This document shows, in pieces, positions 54,931 to 63,966 of a stretch of 64,000 bases of DNA. Positions within the stretch are counted from its first letter, which is position 1. The number at the start of each line of letters is the position of its first letter. The notes beneath the pieces were generated by a model, which had not been told where the DNA came from, did no database searches, and saw only the letters and a program-made list of their open reading frames with translations. Made by a program: the position numbers and the translations under genes. Origin of the DNA: Candidatus Zixiibacteriota bacterium (GTDB lineage: Bacteria > Zixibacteria > MSB-5A5 > GN15 > FEB-12); contig JAHOYZ010000022.1 of assembly GCA_019038695.1 (NCBI GenBank), positions 1 to 64,000 of the forward strand, read 5' to 3'.

Positions 54931-56424
54931 GTGACCAAAAACACCATCATTGGCCGGCTGGAGAGTCTTTCGACAACAGTCGTTGTGGTAGCAGCAGTAT
55001 CCTTCATCGGCTATTTCCTCGTGCTGGCCATCATGCGTGCTCAGTATCCATTCGAACTGGAATGGATGGAGGGCAGTATGGTTGATCACATCGTCCGCAT
55101 TCTCCATGGACAGGCTCTGTACTGCAAACCGTCGCTTGAATTTGTGCCCCTTAGATATGCACCCCTGTACTATTATTTAGGAGCGGTGATTTCGTCTGTG
55201 ATGGGGATTGGATTCCTTCCCTTGAGACTGATCTCGATTATCAGTGCTCTGGGTTGCTTTACACTGATCTACATGATCGTTAAACGAGAAACAGGTTCAT
55301 GGAAACCGGCTCTTGTTGCGGCTGGCTTTTTCGCAGCCACGTATCCAGTTACAGGTTCGTTTATGGATATTGCCCGAGTGGACTCGCTATCATTGTGCCT
55401 TACGCTTGGGGGAATCTATGTCTTCCGCCACACGGTTACGGTACGACAAAGTCTTCTGGCCGGACTTCTGTTTGCGCTGGCATTTCTGGCCAAACAGTCG
55501 GCTCTGCCGATTGCCGCCGCCGTACTTCTGAGTGGTCTAGTAAGAGACTGGCGTCACGTTCTTTGGACCGGTAGCACGCTTGCTATAATTCTCATCTTGA
55601 GTACGGTCGTTCTCAATATTGCCTATGATGGCTGGTATTCGCTCTACGTGTTTGATCTGGGCAGTGAAATTATCTTCAAAGAGAATCCCTTCATATTGTT
55701 GCTGAAGTTAGGGTACCAACTCTTCAAACCGTTCGGTATCGCTATGCTTTTTTCTCTATGGTACCTGTTCAACCGCCTCCATCACGACTTTCGATCAACA
55801 GGGATTTTCTTCTTTCTTATGGCAGGTGGAATGATCTGCGCCACATATCTATCGCGGATTCAACCTCACGGTTGGATTAATACTTTCATGCCAGCTGCGG
55901 CGGCGTTTGCGATTCTGCTCGGTCTGGCGGTTGACAGGCTCCTGACTATTGTTAAGGATAAATACGGTCAACACACTGTGTGGCACTATGTCCCCTTCTT
56001 GCTGATCCTTCAGTTCGGCATACTTACTTACGATCCTCGACCACATCTGCCAACCGCAGAGGATGAGGCTGCCGGATGGGAGCTAATTGCAATGATAGAG
56101 TCAATCGATGGCGAAGTATTCCTTCCCTTTCATGGTCATCTTGCATCTATAGCCGGGAAGGGCAGGTATCTTCATTCCCACTCGATTCTAGATTTCACTG
56201 GACCTGAAGGAGAACGATTAAGGCAGGCACTCGATCAGGAAATCAAGGAAGCAATCAGCAAAAAACAGTTCGAGACCATCATCCTTGACCGCTACTGGTA
56301 TATGGAAGAAATTGCGCGTCATTACCGAATAGTTGGACCTGTCTTTAACAAACCGGATGTCTTCTTACCGGTGACAGGATGTAAAGTGAGACCAAGTGCC
56401 GTATATGTCATTCGCCAGGACTAA
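54931..56424 (+). CDS. GT-C family membrane glycosyltransferase
   Basis: A 497-residue polytopic protein starting at GTG with GAGGGA upstream. About 10-11 helices. The first extracytoplasmic loop FELEWMEGSMVDHIVRILHG carries the acidic (E/D-containing) catalytic-type motif of polyprenyl-phosphate-sugar glycosyltransferases, and RYAPLYYYLGAV follows before TM2. The C-terminal soluble part is short (ESIDGEVFLPFHGHLASIAG). It runs opposite to its neighbours but lies inside the glycan locus. Donor and acceptor are unknown. Confidence 0.72.
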   Translation: MTKNTIIGRLESLSTTVVVVAAVSFIGYFLVLAIMRAQYPFELEWMEGSMVDHIVRILHGQALYCKPSLEFVPLRYAPLYYYLGAVISSVMGIGFLPLRLISIISALGCFTLIYMIVKRETGSWKPALVAAGFFAATYPVTGSFMDIARVDSLSLCLTLGGIYVFRHTVTVRQSLLAGLLFALAFLAKQSALPIAAAVLLSGLVRDWRHVLWTGSTLAIILILSTVVLNIAYDGWYSLYVFDLGSEIIFKENPFILLLKLGYQLFKPFGIAMLFSLWYLFNRLHHDFRSTGIFFFLMAGGMICATYLSRIQPHGWINTFMPAAAAFAILLGLAVDRLLTIVKDKYGQHTVWHYVPFLLILQFGILTYDPRPHLPTAEDEAAGWELIAMIESIDGEVFLPFHGHLASIAGKGRYLHSHSILDFTGPEGERLRQALDQEIKEAISKKQFETIILDRYWYMEEIARHYRIVGPVFNKPDVFLPVTGCKVRPSAVYVIRQD

Positions 56425-56456
56425 TCGTGAAGTCGTCCAGCTTTACAACTATAAAG

Positions 56457-57413
56457 TTACTTCTTGTTGGTCAGGAACCACTCCACTGTCCGGCGTAAAC
56501 CCTCCTCAAGCCCGATCTGCGGTTGCCAGCGAAGACGAGTGCGGATTCGCTCTATGTTCAGTACGCGACGTCTGATATTATCAATGTCACGACGATCAAT
56601 GTGTTCCGGAGTGACATCCTTGCCCATCAGCCGGGCCAGGATCGTAACTAAGTCGGCTATCCGTGTTTCCGTGCCTGATCCCAAATTGAAAACCATACCT
56701 TCGCTCTTAGGCGATAACAACGCGGTCAGAGTCGCATCGACGGCATCATCCACGTATGTGAAATCGCGCGTTTGCTCACCATCACCGTGCAGTTTTGGCG
56801 GTTTGCCAATATCGATGGCTTCGATGAATTTGGAGATAACGCCGCAATATGGGTTGCTCGGGTTCTGCTTGGGACCATAGACATTGGAATAACGCACCGA
56901 TGATACAGGCGTTTCATAGGTCTCGTAGAAGGCATGACAGTAGTTCTCCCCAGCCAGCTTGGAAACAGAATACGGCGAAAAAGTATGCGTGCGCTCATCT
57001 TCAGTAATCGGGATCATCCGCGGATTACCGTACACCGAAGCCGATGACGTATACACTATACGCTCCACTCCAAATTCCCGCGCAGCCAACAAGACGTTTA
57101 ACGTCCCGCCAATATTCACGGCATAGTCGCTACGCGGATTCTTCGTGGATACGATGATATTCCGTGCCGCCATGTGAGCTACATAGTCGCTTTCCTTGAC
57201 CAGCCGGAACACTAAGGTCTCATCGGTTACGGAACCTTCGACAAACTCAAAATCTACTCCTGAGTCGATATTATCAAGCGAGCCGGTGAACAGATCATCC
57301 AGGACAGTAACGATGCCACCGCATCGCACTACTCGTTCAACCAGATTAGAGCCAACGAAACCAGCTCCACCAGTTACGAGAACTCTCTTACCGGAAAAAT
57401 CAAGATCGGTCAT
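56457..57413 (-). CDS. NAD-dependent sugar epimerase/dehydratase (extended SDR)
   Basis: A 318-residue enzyme of the UDP-glucose 4-epimerase-like family. Features are the NAD-binding VLVTGGAGFVGSNLVERV, the acidic loop TVLDDLFTG, catalytic SSASVYG and YSVSKLAGENY (Tyr-x3-Lys), and NVYGPKQNP and HGDGEQTRDFTYVDDAVDA at the substrate end. It converts a nucleotide-sugar for the surrounding glycosyltransferases; specificity is not readable. ATG 57413 is chosen for GGAG 8 nt upstream and lies 4 bp past the end of the GT2 gene. Confidence 0.9.
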   Translation of the reverse strand: MTDLDFSGKRVLVTGGAGFVGSNLVERVVRCGGIVTVLDDLFTGSLDNIDSGVDFEFVEGSVTDETLVFRLVKESDYVAHMAARNIIVSTKNPRSDYAVNIGGTLNVLLAAREFGVERIVYTSSASVYGNPRMIPITEDERTHTFSPYSVSKLAGENYCHAFYETYETPVSSVRYSNVYGPKQNPSNPYCGVISKFIEAIDIGKPPKLHGDGEQTRDFTYVDDAVDATLTALLSPKSEGMVFNLGSGTETRIADLVTILARLMGKDVTPEHIDRRDIDNIRRRVLNIERIRTRLRWQPQIGLEEGLRRTVEWFLTNKK

Positions 57414-57417
57414 AAGC

Positions 57418-58143
57418 TTATCTCCGCAGCCCAAGTCTCAGGAATACAAGCGGTCGCGCCAAACGCCACCAATCCCGAAACGGCCTCATTTTCGAGTACT
57501 GTTTCGTTTCACCTCTATAATACACTGTCACAGGTGCTTCGACAACTCTCACCTCGGATGATTTCACGGCCCGCCACAGAAGGTATGGCTCGAGCTCGTA
57601 GGTATTGAGCCAATCCTGATCAAGATTGATAGCATCGTTATCGAGAATAGACAGGAAGAACGCTCGGAAGCCATTGGTACCATCGGTGATCCGGTGTCCC
57701 GTGAACACCGTGAACACCAACGAATACAATCGTGTCGTGATCTCCCGGAAAAGAGGTGCATTGACAGTTTTACCCTCTTTGAGCCGCCGCGATCCCTGCA
57801 CAAAGTCTGCTTCTCCGTTTCTAAGAGGAGCAAGAACGGCGGGCAGTTCCGTCGCTTCATGCTGGTCATCACCGGACATTATAACCGCAATATCAAATCC
57901 ATTTTCTCGTCCGTAGGTCAGCCCGGTTCTGATACCTGCCCCAACGCCCTGATTCACCTCGTGGCGTATCACCGTTGCTCCTGCCTCGGAAGCTTCCTGC
58001 TGAGTATTATCCGTTGAACAATCGTCAACAACGACAATACGATCCACTTCGTTGGTCGCCGTCACTTTGGTGACGACTTTGCCTACCTTCCCCTGTTCAT
58101 TGTATGCGGGGAGGATGCAAAGGATTTGAGGAGCACGGTTCAT
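57418..58143 (-). CDS. Glycosyltransferase family 2 (polyprenyl-phosphate sugar synthase-like)
   Basis: A 241-residue GT2 enzyme resembling dolichol-phosphate mannose synthases. Motifs are CILPAYNEQGKVGKVV, VVDDCSTDNT, the DxD-like GDDQHE and FVQGSRRLKEG. It has no C-terminal membrane helices, like the soluble DPM1/Ppm1 type. It would charge polyprenyl phosphate with a sugar that the GT-C enzymes use outside the membrane. ATG 58143 (AAGGCG upstream) is preferred over GTG 58158. Confidence 0.85.
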   Translation of the reverse strand: MNRAPQILCILPAYNEQGKVGKVVTKVTATNEVDRIVVVDDCSTDNTQQEASEAGATVIRHEVNQGVGAGIRTGLTYGRENGFDIAVIMSGDDQHEATELPAVLAPLRNGEADFVQGSRRLKEGKTVNAPLFREITTRLYSLVFTVFTGHRITDGTNGFRAFFLSILDNDAINLDQDWLNTYELEPYLLWRAVKSSEVRVVEAPVTVYYRGETKQYSKMRPFRDWWRLARPLVFLRLGLRR

Positions 58144-58218
58144 ATTGATCGCCTTCACATTTGTTTGCTCGTCACCTGCGCTATTGATAGCTCAGTTAGT
58201 TTAATGCAAATCTCCTCG

Positions 58219-60552
58219 TTACAACCCGAGGGGCGAGGAAGGAACAACAAGCCCTTCGGATCTGAAGGTTGTCTTAAGTCTGCCATCCTTGTTGAACATG
58301 CCAACATGCAGGGTGTAAGCCCCCGGTTCCAAGGAAATATCCCGCTGGCAAAACAAATATTCGCCTATTATCGCCTGGCTAGTGGATCTGGCCGGATGAA
58401 TGTCCAGGTTTATCATCTCCGACATGGCTTTGCTGTTCGATCCATCTTGATTGGTCTCAGAAAAAGCATGCACGAAACAGTTGTAGTCCTTTGCCAATCG
58501 CTTGCCGATACGGAGAGCTACGAGGAGTTGCTGCCGGCCGGATTCCTCGCTCGGCAATATCTTCAATGCAGCCAGTTCAATATCCTCACCAAACTCGCAA
58601 ATTGGTCGTAATTCGATCCAAGTCTCAAGGTTCTGTCTGACTTCGTCCAAAAACGGAAGTAACGAATCACTCTTATTACTGTCAAGGAAACCTATGGCCA
58701 ACTGCAACCTGTTGAACTCCGAACTGGTGGCAATGAAGGATGATGTGTCGTACTCTTGGACAAATATCTCAATTACCGAACCGGCGGGAGCATGAACGGC
58801 AAACATACCCTTGTCATGTTTTCGCTCAAAATAGCGAGATTGTACCGTCGTAGTATAAGGAAACTCTATGCGTAGCTTTATATTCTCGCCGGGAAAATAC
58901 AATGGATACATATCATAATAAGTAACTTGATTGGAATCATCGGCCGGAAAGAAGAAGTAATCTATCCGGTCAAAGCGGTTTTGTTTTAGCAATAGTGCTA
59001 CTTGCTCCTCACTATCAATAGTACTGAGGTACTTTAGAAATGCAATTCTCTGGTCGTACTGAGCTGAAGCATGAGCTGTAGCGCCGTTGGGACAGACAAA
59101 AAGGTAATAGGGAAGGTATACTGCTTCCACATATCTATTCGTGAGAAAGACGCTACCTTTGTAGTCCACCGATCTAAAAACATCCAACTCGTGTTCCCGC
59201 ACAAAGTCATTTATTCCCCACTGGTAGTTTCTGTCCCCCCGGATCTCCGAGTGCCCGTTTCCTATGTACAATAGGGCCAGGACTCCAACAGCTATCAGAA
59301 TCTTGCCGAACGAAGGTATGCGGCGGTTGATCAGGCGAACTAGAAACACCAAGCCGTATCCCGAAGGCACAGCAAGGAATACCGACATGAGACCAGTGAG
59401 TTTTCTGGTTTGTATTGATAACCCATTAAGATTGCAAATGCGCTCCACCAGATAGAGGGACAGTATTCCAAGCAACAATAGAATCATCCCAGCGGCTGCC
59501 CTGTTGCAATTCCTGGCGCCGAGATAACCAAGCCCAATCAAGTTGATCAGCGAACCCAGGGACGCGGCAAAATATGGATTCGAAAAGCTTATATAACTAA
59601 AACTGAACCATCTGTTCTGCATTGAAACTGCGCCGTGTTGGATGATGCTGACGAGTAGTGGTAGCCAATAGACAGCTGAGAACACAGCCACAATTACCGC
59701 CACAGCCAGCATATGGCCTAACCCTGGTGACTGGAACGAGGCTTTCCCTCTTGTTAGTAGGATAACCAGCGGGCGAATAATAACGGCCATGATCCCGATG
59801 AAGAACCAGTAGTAGAAGGTCATGAAAATCAACGCACCCGATAAACCGGCGGCAGCATACCAGAGTCTGTCCTTGTTCCTGACTCGCTTCACGTCTTCCA
59901 CGAAATAGAGCCACCATGGAATAAAGAACGAGGCCGCGATGTATTCATAGTACACGAAATCGAAGTAGAGATCCTTCATGAATATCGTCAGCACCACCAC
60001 TACAAGTGCAACCAGACTATTGGCCACTCGTTTCCAACAAATGAACAGGGCTGCCGGCCACAGTGCGTAGATGACGAAGTAGCCGTACTTGATCGTTTTG
60101 TATCCTTCGAAATCAAATAGCCAGGCTAGTTTGCCAGAGACATAAAACCAGAGCGGCGGATAGAAGGATGGAAGGTCCTTGAAATACCAATCTTGGAAGA
60201 TAGAGGAAAAATCACGAAACTTGGTCACAAGGGCAAGCCTATTGCCATTGTCACCCCACTGCCCGCCGTACCCGAAGTCAGTTCCCTTGTACAACAAAGC
60301 GTACGTTACCACGAAGTAGACAGACAAAGTTCCAATCCAGGACCAGAGCTTCCAGTTGCGACTAATATCAGAATAGCCTAATAATACAACGGATGCAATT
60401 GAGAGCATCAGCCATATTTTAGCCATCACCAGGTCACGCGATTTTTCTATGGAATCATGGTCATAGTACCCGCCACCACAGTCGATGAAATATGCACCGA
60501 CCACCAGATAGGCAACCAAAAGGACGGCAATTGGGATGTGCCTTGCTGTCAT
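58219..60552 (-). CDS. Large GT-C transferase (AftA-like N-terminal region)
   Basis: A 777-residue protein from ATG 60552; an in-frame TTG at 60591 is the alternative. About 12 membrane helices occupy residues 1-420. Between the first helices lie WGDNGNRLALVTKF and LPSFYPPLWFYVSGK, which resemble the conserved loops of AftA-type galactan arabinofuranosyltransferases of actinobacteria. The C-terminal about 300 residues are soluble and beta-rich, as in such enzymes. It is probably the priming or chain-extending transferase of an envelope polysaccharide made with the neighbouring GT2 and GT-C proteins. The AftA assignment is by eye and moderate; a YfhO-like or other GT-C identity is possible. 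Confidence 0.65.
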   Translation of the reverse strand: MTARHIPIAVLLVAYLVVGAYFIDCGGGYYDHDSIEKSRDLVMAKIWLMLSIASVVLLGYSDISRNWKLWSWIGTLSVYFVVTYALLYKGTDFGYGGQWGDNGNRLALVTKFRDFSSIFQDWYFKDLPSFYPPLWFYVSGKLAWLFDFEGYKTIKYGYFVIYALWPAALFICWKRVANSLVALVVVVLTIFMKDLYFDFVYYEYIAASFFIPWWLYFVEDVKRVRNKDRLWYAAAGLSGALIFMTFYYWFFIGIMAVIIRPLVILLTRGKASFQSPGLGHMLAVAVIVAVFSAVYWLPLLVSIIQHGAVSMQNRWFSFSYISFSNPYFAASLGSLINLIGLGYLGARNCNRAAAGMILLLLGILSLYLVERICNLNGLSIQTRKLTGLMSVFLAVPSGYGLVFLVRLINRRIPSFGKILIAVGVLALLYIGNGHSEIRGDRNYQWGINDFVREHELDVFRSVDYKGSVFLTNRYVEAVYLPYYLFVCPNGATAHASAQYDQRIAFLKYLSTIDSEEQVALLLKQNRFDRIDYFFFPADDSNQVTYYDMYPLYFPGENIKLRIEFPYTTTVQSRYFERKHDKGMFAVHAPAGSVIEIFVQEYDTSSFIATSSEFNRLQLAIGFLDSNKSDSLLPFLDEVRQNLETWIELRPICEFGEDIELAALKILPSEESGRQQLLVALRIGKRLAKDYNCFVHAFSETNQDGSNSKAMSEMINLDIHPARSTSQAIIGEYLFCQRDISLEPGAYTLHVGMFNKDGRLKTTFRSEGLVVPSSPLGL

Positions 60553-60706
60553 AAAATCTGCCCGGTTCACTTGATCCACCAGTCTGTCCAAAATGGTCGT
60601 CGTTGCAACTCTCGTCTCCCTCCGCCTTCTTTCATCAAAGGTATGATTTAGATTCCGAAGAGCAACATCTATTTGTGATCAGATCGAATACTCCCCCCCA
60701 ACGACA

Positions 60707-60732
60707 AAGCCGCCCCCGAAAAGGGGCGGCTT
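60707..60732 (-). terminator. Terminator downstream of rpoD
   Basis: 10-bp GC-rich stem AAGCCGCCCC/GGGGCGGCTT with a 6-nt loop, 29 nt after the sigma-factor stop. The minus-strand T-tail is weak. Confidence 0.7.
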
Positions 60733-60760
60733 ATTGTCCAGGGCCGATTGTGGTGGTCGG

Positions 60761-61615
60761 CTAATTCAGGTAGGCCCGCAACGAACGGCTGCGGGAAGCG
60801 TGACGCAGACGGCGAATCGCCTTCTCCTTGATCTGGCGCACGCGCTCGCGAGTCAGCGAGAAACGAGCCCCTATCTCCTCCAGCGTCAACGCCTTTTCGT
60901 AGCTCAGCCCGAAGTAGAGGTTGATCACCTCAGCTTCACGGACTGTCAGCGAATCAAGCGCTTTGTCAATCTCCAGCCGCAGCGAATCTTTCAACAGCGA
61001 TTCGTCCGGCGGTGGTTGAAACTCGTCCTCCAGAACATCGATCAGAGAGTTGTCCTCAGACACCGAAAAAGGCGCATCAAGTGACAGATGCGAATTTGAA
61101 ATCTTTAGTGTGTCGGTAACTTCTCCTTCGGTCAGTTCCAGTTCTCGGGCGATCTCTTCCGGCGACGGCACTCGTCCTAGCCCCTGCTCGAGCCGGCTGG
61201 AAATCTTCCCGATCTTGTGTAACGTCCCTACCCGGTTTAGTGGCAGCCGGACAATACGACTCTGCTCGGCAAGAGCCTGCAAAATCGCCTGCCTGATCCA
61301 CCAGACCGCGTAGGAAATGAATTTGAATCCACGGGTCTCATCAAACCTCTTGGCTGCCTTGATCAGGCCGATATTGCCTTCATTGATCAAGTCCGCCAGA
61401 GAAAGACCCTGATTCTGGTACTGTTTGGCCACCGAAACAACGAAGCGAAGATTGGCTTTGGTAAGTGCTTCCAGGGCTTTTTGATCGCCCTGCTTTATCT
61501 TTCGCGCCAACTTCACCTCTTGCGCGGCGTTGATCAGAGGTGTTTCCCCTATCTCGCGGAGATACAGATCCAAAGACCGATCTTCATCGCGATACTTTAG
61601 GGATTGTTTAGCCAC
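60761..61615 (-). CDS. rpoD: RNA polymerase sigma factor, RpoD type (short, no region 1.1)
   Basis: A 284-residue sigma-70 with region 1.2 ([15 protein letters not shown]), region 2 ([40 protein letters not shown]), region 3 ([20 protein letters not shown]) and region 4 with the HTH ([20 protein letters not shown]). Region 1.1 is absent and the size matches the housekeeping sigma of Bacteroidetes and relatives, so this is probably the primary sigma factor, and FCB membership is supported. Start GTG 61615. Promoters in this window with TTGACA/TATATT fit this class. Confidence 0.93.
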   Translation of the reverse strand: MAKQSLKYRDEDRSLDLYLREIGETPLINAAQEVKLARKIKQGDQKALEALTKANLRFVVSVAKQYQNQGLSLADLINEGNIGLIKAAKRFDETRGFKFISYAVWWIRQAILQALAEQSRIVRLPLNRVGTLHKIGKISSRLEQGLGRVPSPEEIARELELTEGEVTDTLKISNSHLSLDAPFSVSEDNSLIDVLEDEFQPPPDESLLKDSLRLEIDKALDSLTVREAEVINLYFGLSYEKALTLEEIGARFSLTRERVRQIKEKAIRRLRHASRSRSLRAYLN

Positions 61616-61670
61616 TGTTTACGACTATTCCTTCCTATAGAAGTTAGCTGTAAACCGCTAACGGGTTACT

Positions 61671-61694
61671 TTCCGCCATAACTGCACGGCGGAA
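61671..61694. repeat. Intergenic palindrome TTCCGCC-10-GGCGGAA
   Basis: Perfect 7-bp arms between rpoD and htrA, sharing the GGCGGAA core with the palindromes at 11664-11688 and 26068-26092. Confidence 0.55.
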
Positions 61695-61702
61695 TATCTT
61701 TA

Positions 61703-63196
61703 TCATGGTCGCAGCACCTTACGAGCAATCGTCCCATCCGGCTCCTGAACTATCAAGGGAACTCGACGGGATGCTCGACTCAGCTGCCGAGCGACCTGTT
61801 CTACATCTTCAATTGATTCTACCACTACATCATTAATCTGCATGATGATCGTACCGCGTGCGATCGATGATCGATCGGCAGGGCTCCCGGACATCACGCG
61901 ACGAACAAAAACTCCGGGAATATGTTTGAATTGCAAGGCATCGGATATCTCTTCCGTAAAGGTCAGTAGCTCCATACCCTGCCACTGATAAACCTCAAAA
62001 TCATCAGGCTCTGAGTTTCGAGGATTCGAGGCCAAAAAAGCATCCCGATCACTAATGGAAGCCACCACGCTTTCTCTTATACCCTCACGGATCAACTCGA
62101 TTCGTACCTTATCGCCATCCTTGACCGTTGATACAAATACCGAAAGCTGCGCGGCATCGTTGACCTCCTGGCCATCAAAAGCAGTAATGATATCACCGTT
62201 CGTGATACCCGCTTGCTCGGCCGGTGATCCGGCAAAAACGGAGTCGATAATCACTCCGCGGACTGCATCAAGTCCCTGTCGCTTGGCCTCTCGTTCGGTA
62301 ACGTTGCCCAGGTAAATACCCAGCCAACCTCTATGAGCTCGACCGGTCGCAATTAGATCAGGTACAATTGATCGGGCCAGATTAATGGGAATGGCAAAAC
62401 CGATCCCAACTGAACCACCCGTAGGCGACGAAATAGCCGCGTTTACACCGATAGCCTCTCCAGCTAAGTTGAGTAGCGGTCCTCCGGAATTACCCGGGTT
62501 GATGGAAGCATCGGTCTGGATATAATACTGATAGTAGGGCGTGTCATGACCAAAATTGAGCTGACTTCGACCGACCGCCGATATCACGCCAACCGTAACA
62601 GTACGATCAAGTCCCTGCTGCGGGAAAGGATTACCGATTGCTATCGACCAGTCGCCTACCTTCAGATTGTCCGAGTTGCCAAAAGGAATAAAAGTGATAT
62701 CTTCTTCCGGCTCGACTTTGAGAACCGCCAGATCGGTCTGCGGATCCGCTCCCACCAAAGTGGCGTCATAATGAAAACCGGTCGCTGTCCGTACCGACAT
62801 TTTGACTGCACCCTCAACTACATGGTTGTTGGTCAAAATGTATCCGTCCTCACGAAAGAAAAACCCGGATCCGGATGATGTTGAAAATCCGGACTGACGA
62901 AGCCACCAAGGCTTGTTCTCCTCTCTGGATCGGGCCGAAATATTGACGACTGCATTCTGGACACGCTCCACAACCCCAACAAAAGGGGACTCGATCACTC
63001 CATCGTTATCTACCAGAGGATAGGTGCCGGTCTGGGCTATATTGCTGTAGCTCTGAGCACGAGACGGAATAGATAAGTCTAGAGCCGATGAAATCACCAG
63101 CCCAACAACGGTTCCGATCACAATTAGCGAAACCACGGCAGACCACTTACGCCCCTTATTGACTGACGATTTTGTCAAATGACCAGACCTACTCAA
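61703..63196 (-). CDS. HtrA/DegP-family periplasmic serine protease with two PDZ domains
   Basis: A 497-residue protein with an N-terminal membrane anchor (WSAVVSLIVIGTVVGLVISS). The trypsin-like domain has the triad His in ILTNNHVV, Asp in QTDLAVLKV and Ser in INPGNSGGPLL. Two PDZ domains follow (GWLGIYLGNVTEREAKRQGL; then GVFVRRVMSGSPADRSSIAR). It degrades or refolds damaged envelope proteins. Start TTG 63196 (GGAGG 10 nt upstream) is chosen because the longer frame from 63250 would begin inside the promoter at 63228-63255. Confidence 0.93.
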   Translation of the reverse strand: MSRSGHLTKSSVNKGRKWSAVVSLIVIGTVVGLVISSALDLSIPSRAQSYSNIAQTGTYPLVDNDGVIESPFVGVVERVQNAVVNISARSREENKPWWLRQSGFSTSSGSGFFFREDGYILTNNHVVEGAVKMSVRTATGFHYDATLVGADPQTDLAVLKVEPEEDITFIPFGNSDNLKVGDWSIAIGNPFPQQGLDRTVTVGVISAVGRSQLNFGHDTPYYQYYIQTDASINPGNSGGPLLNLAGEAIGVNAAISSPTGGSVGIGFAIPINLARSIVPDLIATGRAHRGWLGIYLGNVTEREAKRQGLDAVRGVIIDSVFAGSPAEQAGITNGDIITAFDGQEVNDAAQLSVFVSTVKDGDKVRIELIREGIRESVVASISDRDAFLASNPRNSEPDDFEVYQWQGMELLTFTEEISDALQFKHIPGVFVRRVMSGSPADRSSIARGTIIMQINDVVVESIEDVEQVARQLSRASRRVPLIVQEPDGTIARKVLRP

Positions 63197-63227
63197 TTGC
63201 CACAATCCTCCGCATACACAGCCTCGT

Positions 63228-63255
63228 AATATACAAAACTTCTCATTCAAGTCAA
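63228..63255 (-). promoter_or_regulatory. Promoter of htrA-like gene
   Basis: On the minus strand TTGACT (63250-63255), 16-bp spacer, TATATT (63228-63233). It decides the start codon by excluding the upstream TTG at 63250. Confidence 0.65.
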
Positions 63256-63411
63256 GCTTAGATTAGAGAAATATTCACATCCTGTTCCATATATATTTAA
63301 CGCACGAAAGAGTCCAAATGATTCAAGAAAAATGCCCGGTTTACTCATGATCGCTGAAATTTCAAATCTGGTCCGATTTAGCTCAGGCACAAAACGAGCC
63401 GCAAATTGTCC

Positions 63412-63439
63412 TTGACGAATGGAACATATCGCTTATATT
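63412..63439 (+). promoter_or_regulatory. Promoter of rpmH-rnpA
   Basis: TTGACG (63412-63417), 16-bp spacer, TATATT (63434-63439). The predicted leader before rpmH is about 35 nt. Confidence 0.65.
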
Positions 63440-63479
63440 TGCAAGCTTAACTTTATTAAATGGATTATTGGATTTACAG

Positions 63480-63632
63480 ATGAAACGTACTTTTCAGCCA
63501 TCTAACAGAAAGAAACTTAACGACCATGGATTCCGGGCGCGTATGGCTACACCGGGTGGTCGCAGAGTATTGGCTCGTCGTCGTGCCAGAGGAAGAAATA
63601 GACTCGTCGTCAAGGTTGGTCGCAAGAAATAA
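63480..63632 (+). CDS. rpmH: 50S ribosomal protein L34
   Basis: A 50-residue, highly basic protein with the canonical start [20 protein letters not shown] followed by [19 protein letters not shown]. It lies under its own promoter and directly before rnpA, the usual bacterial order near the replication origin region. No DnaA boxes were found in the 228 bp upstream. Confidence 0.97.
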   Translation: MKRTFQPSNRKKLNDHGFRARMATPGGRRVLARRRARGRNRLVVKVGRKK

Positions 63633-63966
63633 GCTTCCCCGTCGCGAAAGTCTCAAACACCGACGTGACATTCAGAAGCTATTGCGACTGGGTAGACGTG
63701 TTTCCACACCAGGATTCCGCTTGTTTTGGGAGCCTTCGGAGACTTTTGCCTACGCCTTGATCGTGTCTCGAAAGCATGGGAACTCCGTACACCGCAACCA
63801 GCTTAAGCGATATTTCAGGGAGGCTATCCGGCTCAATAAGGGACTGTTGGCAAACCCGGTCCGGATTCTGGTATTGCCCTCGCTCAGTGCTGGTGCAACT
63901 GGAGCAGTTGCCATAAATGCCGAAATATCACGTACATTCAAGCGGCTCGGACATGTCAAGAGATAG
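63616..63966 (+). CDS. rnpA: Ribonuclease P protein component
   Basis: Protein subunit of RNase P, which helps the RNA subunit trim tRNA 5' ends. The family block [20 protein letters not shown] and the RNR-like signature [18 protein letters not shown] are clear. No ATG lies just upstream: the frame stays open back to an ATG at 63526 inside rpmH, with TTG 63616 the nearest plausible start (116 residues). Either way rnpA overlaps rpmH by 17 to 107 bp, so translation is probably coupled to rpmH. The exact start is uncertain. Confidence 0.9.
   Translation: MVARNKLPRRESLKHRRDIQKLLRLGRRVSTPGFRLFWEPSETFAYALIVSRKHGNSVHRNQLKRYFREAIRLNKGLLANPVRILVLPSLSAGATGAVAINAEISRTFKRLGHVKR

Noticed and set aside
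63256-63479. Replication origin next to rpmH
   Set aside because: rpmH often lies near dnaA/oriC, but I found no DnaA boxes (TTATNCACA) or AT-rich repeat units here.
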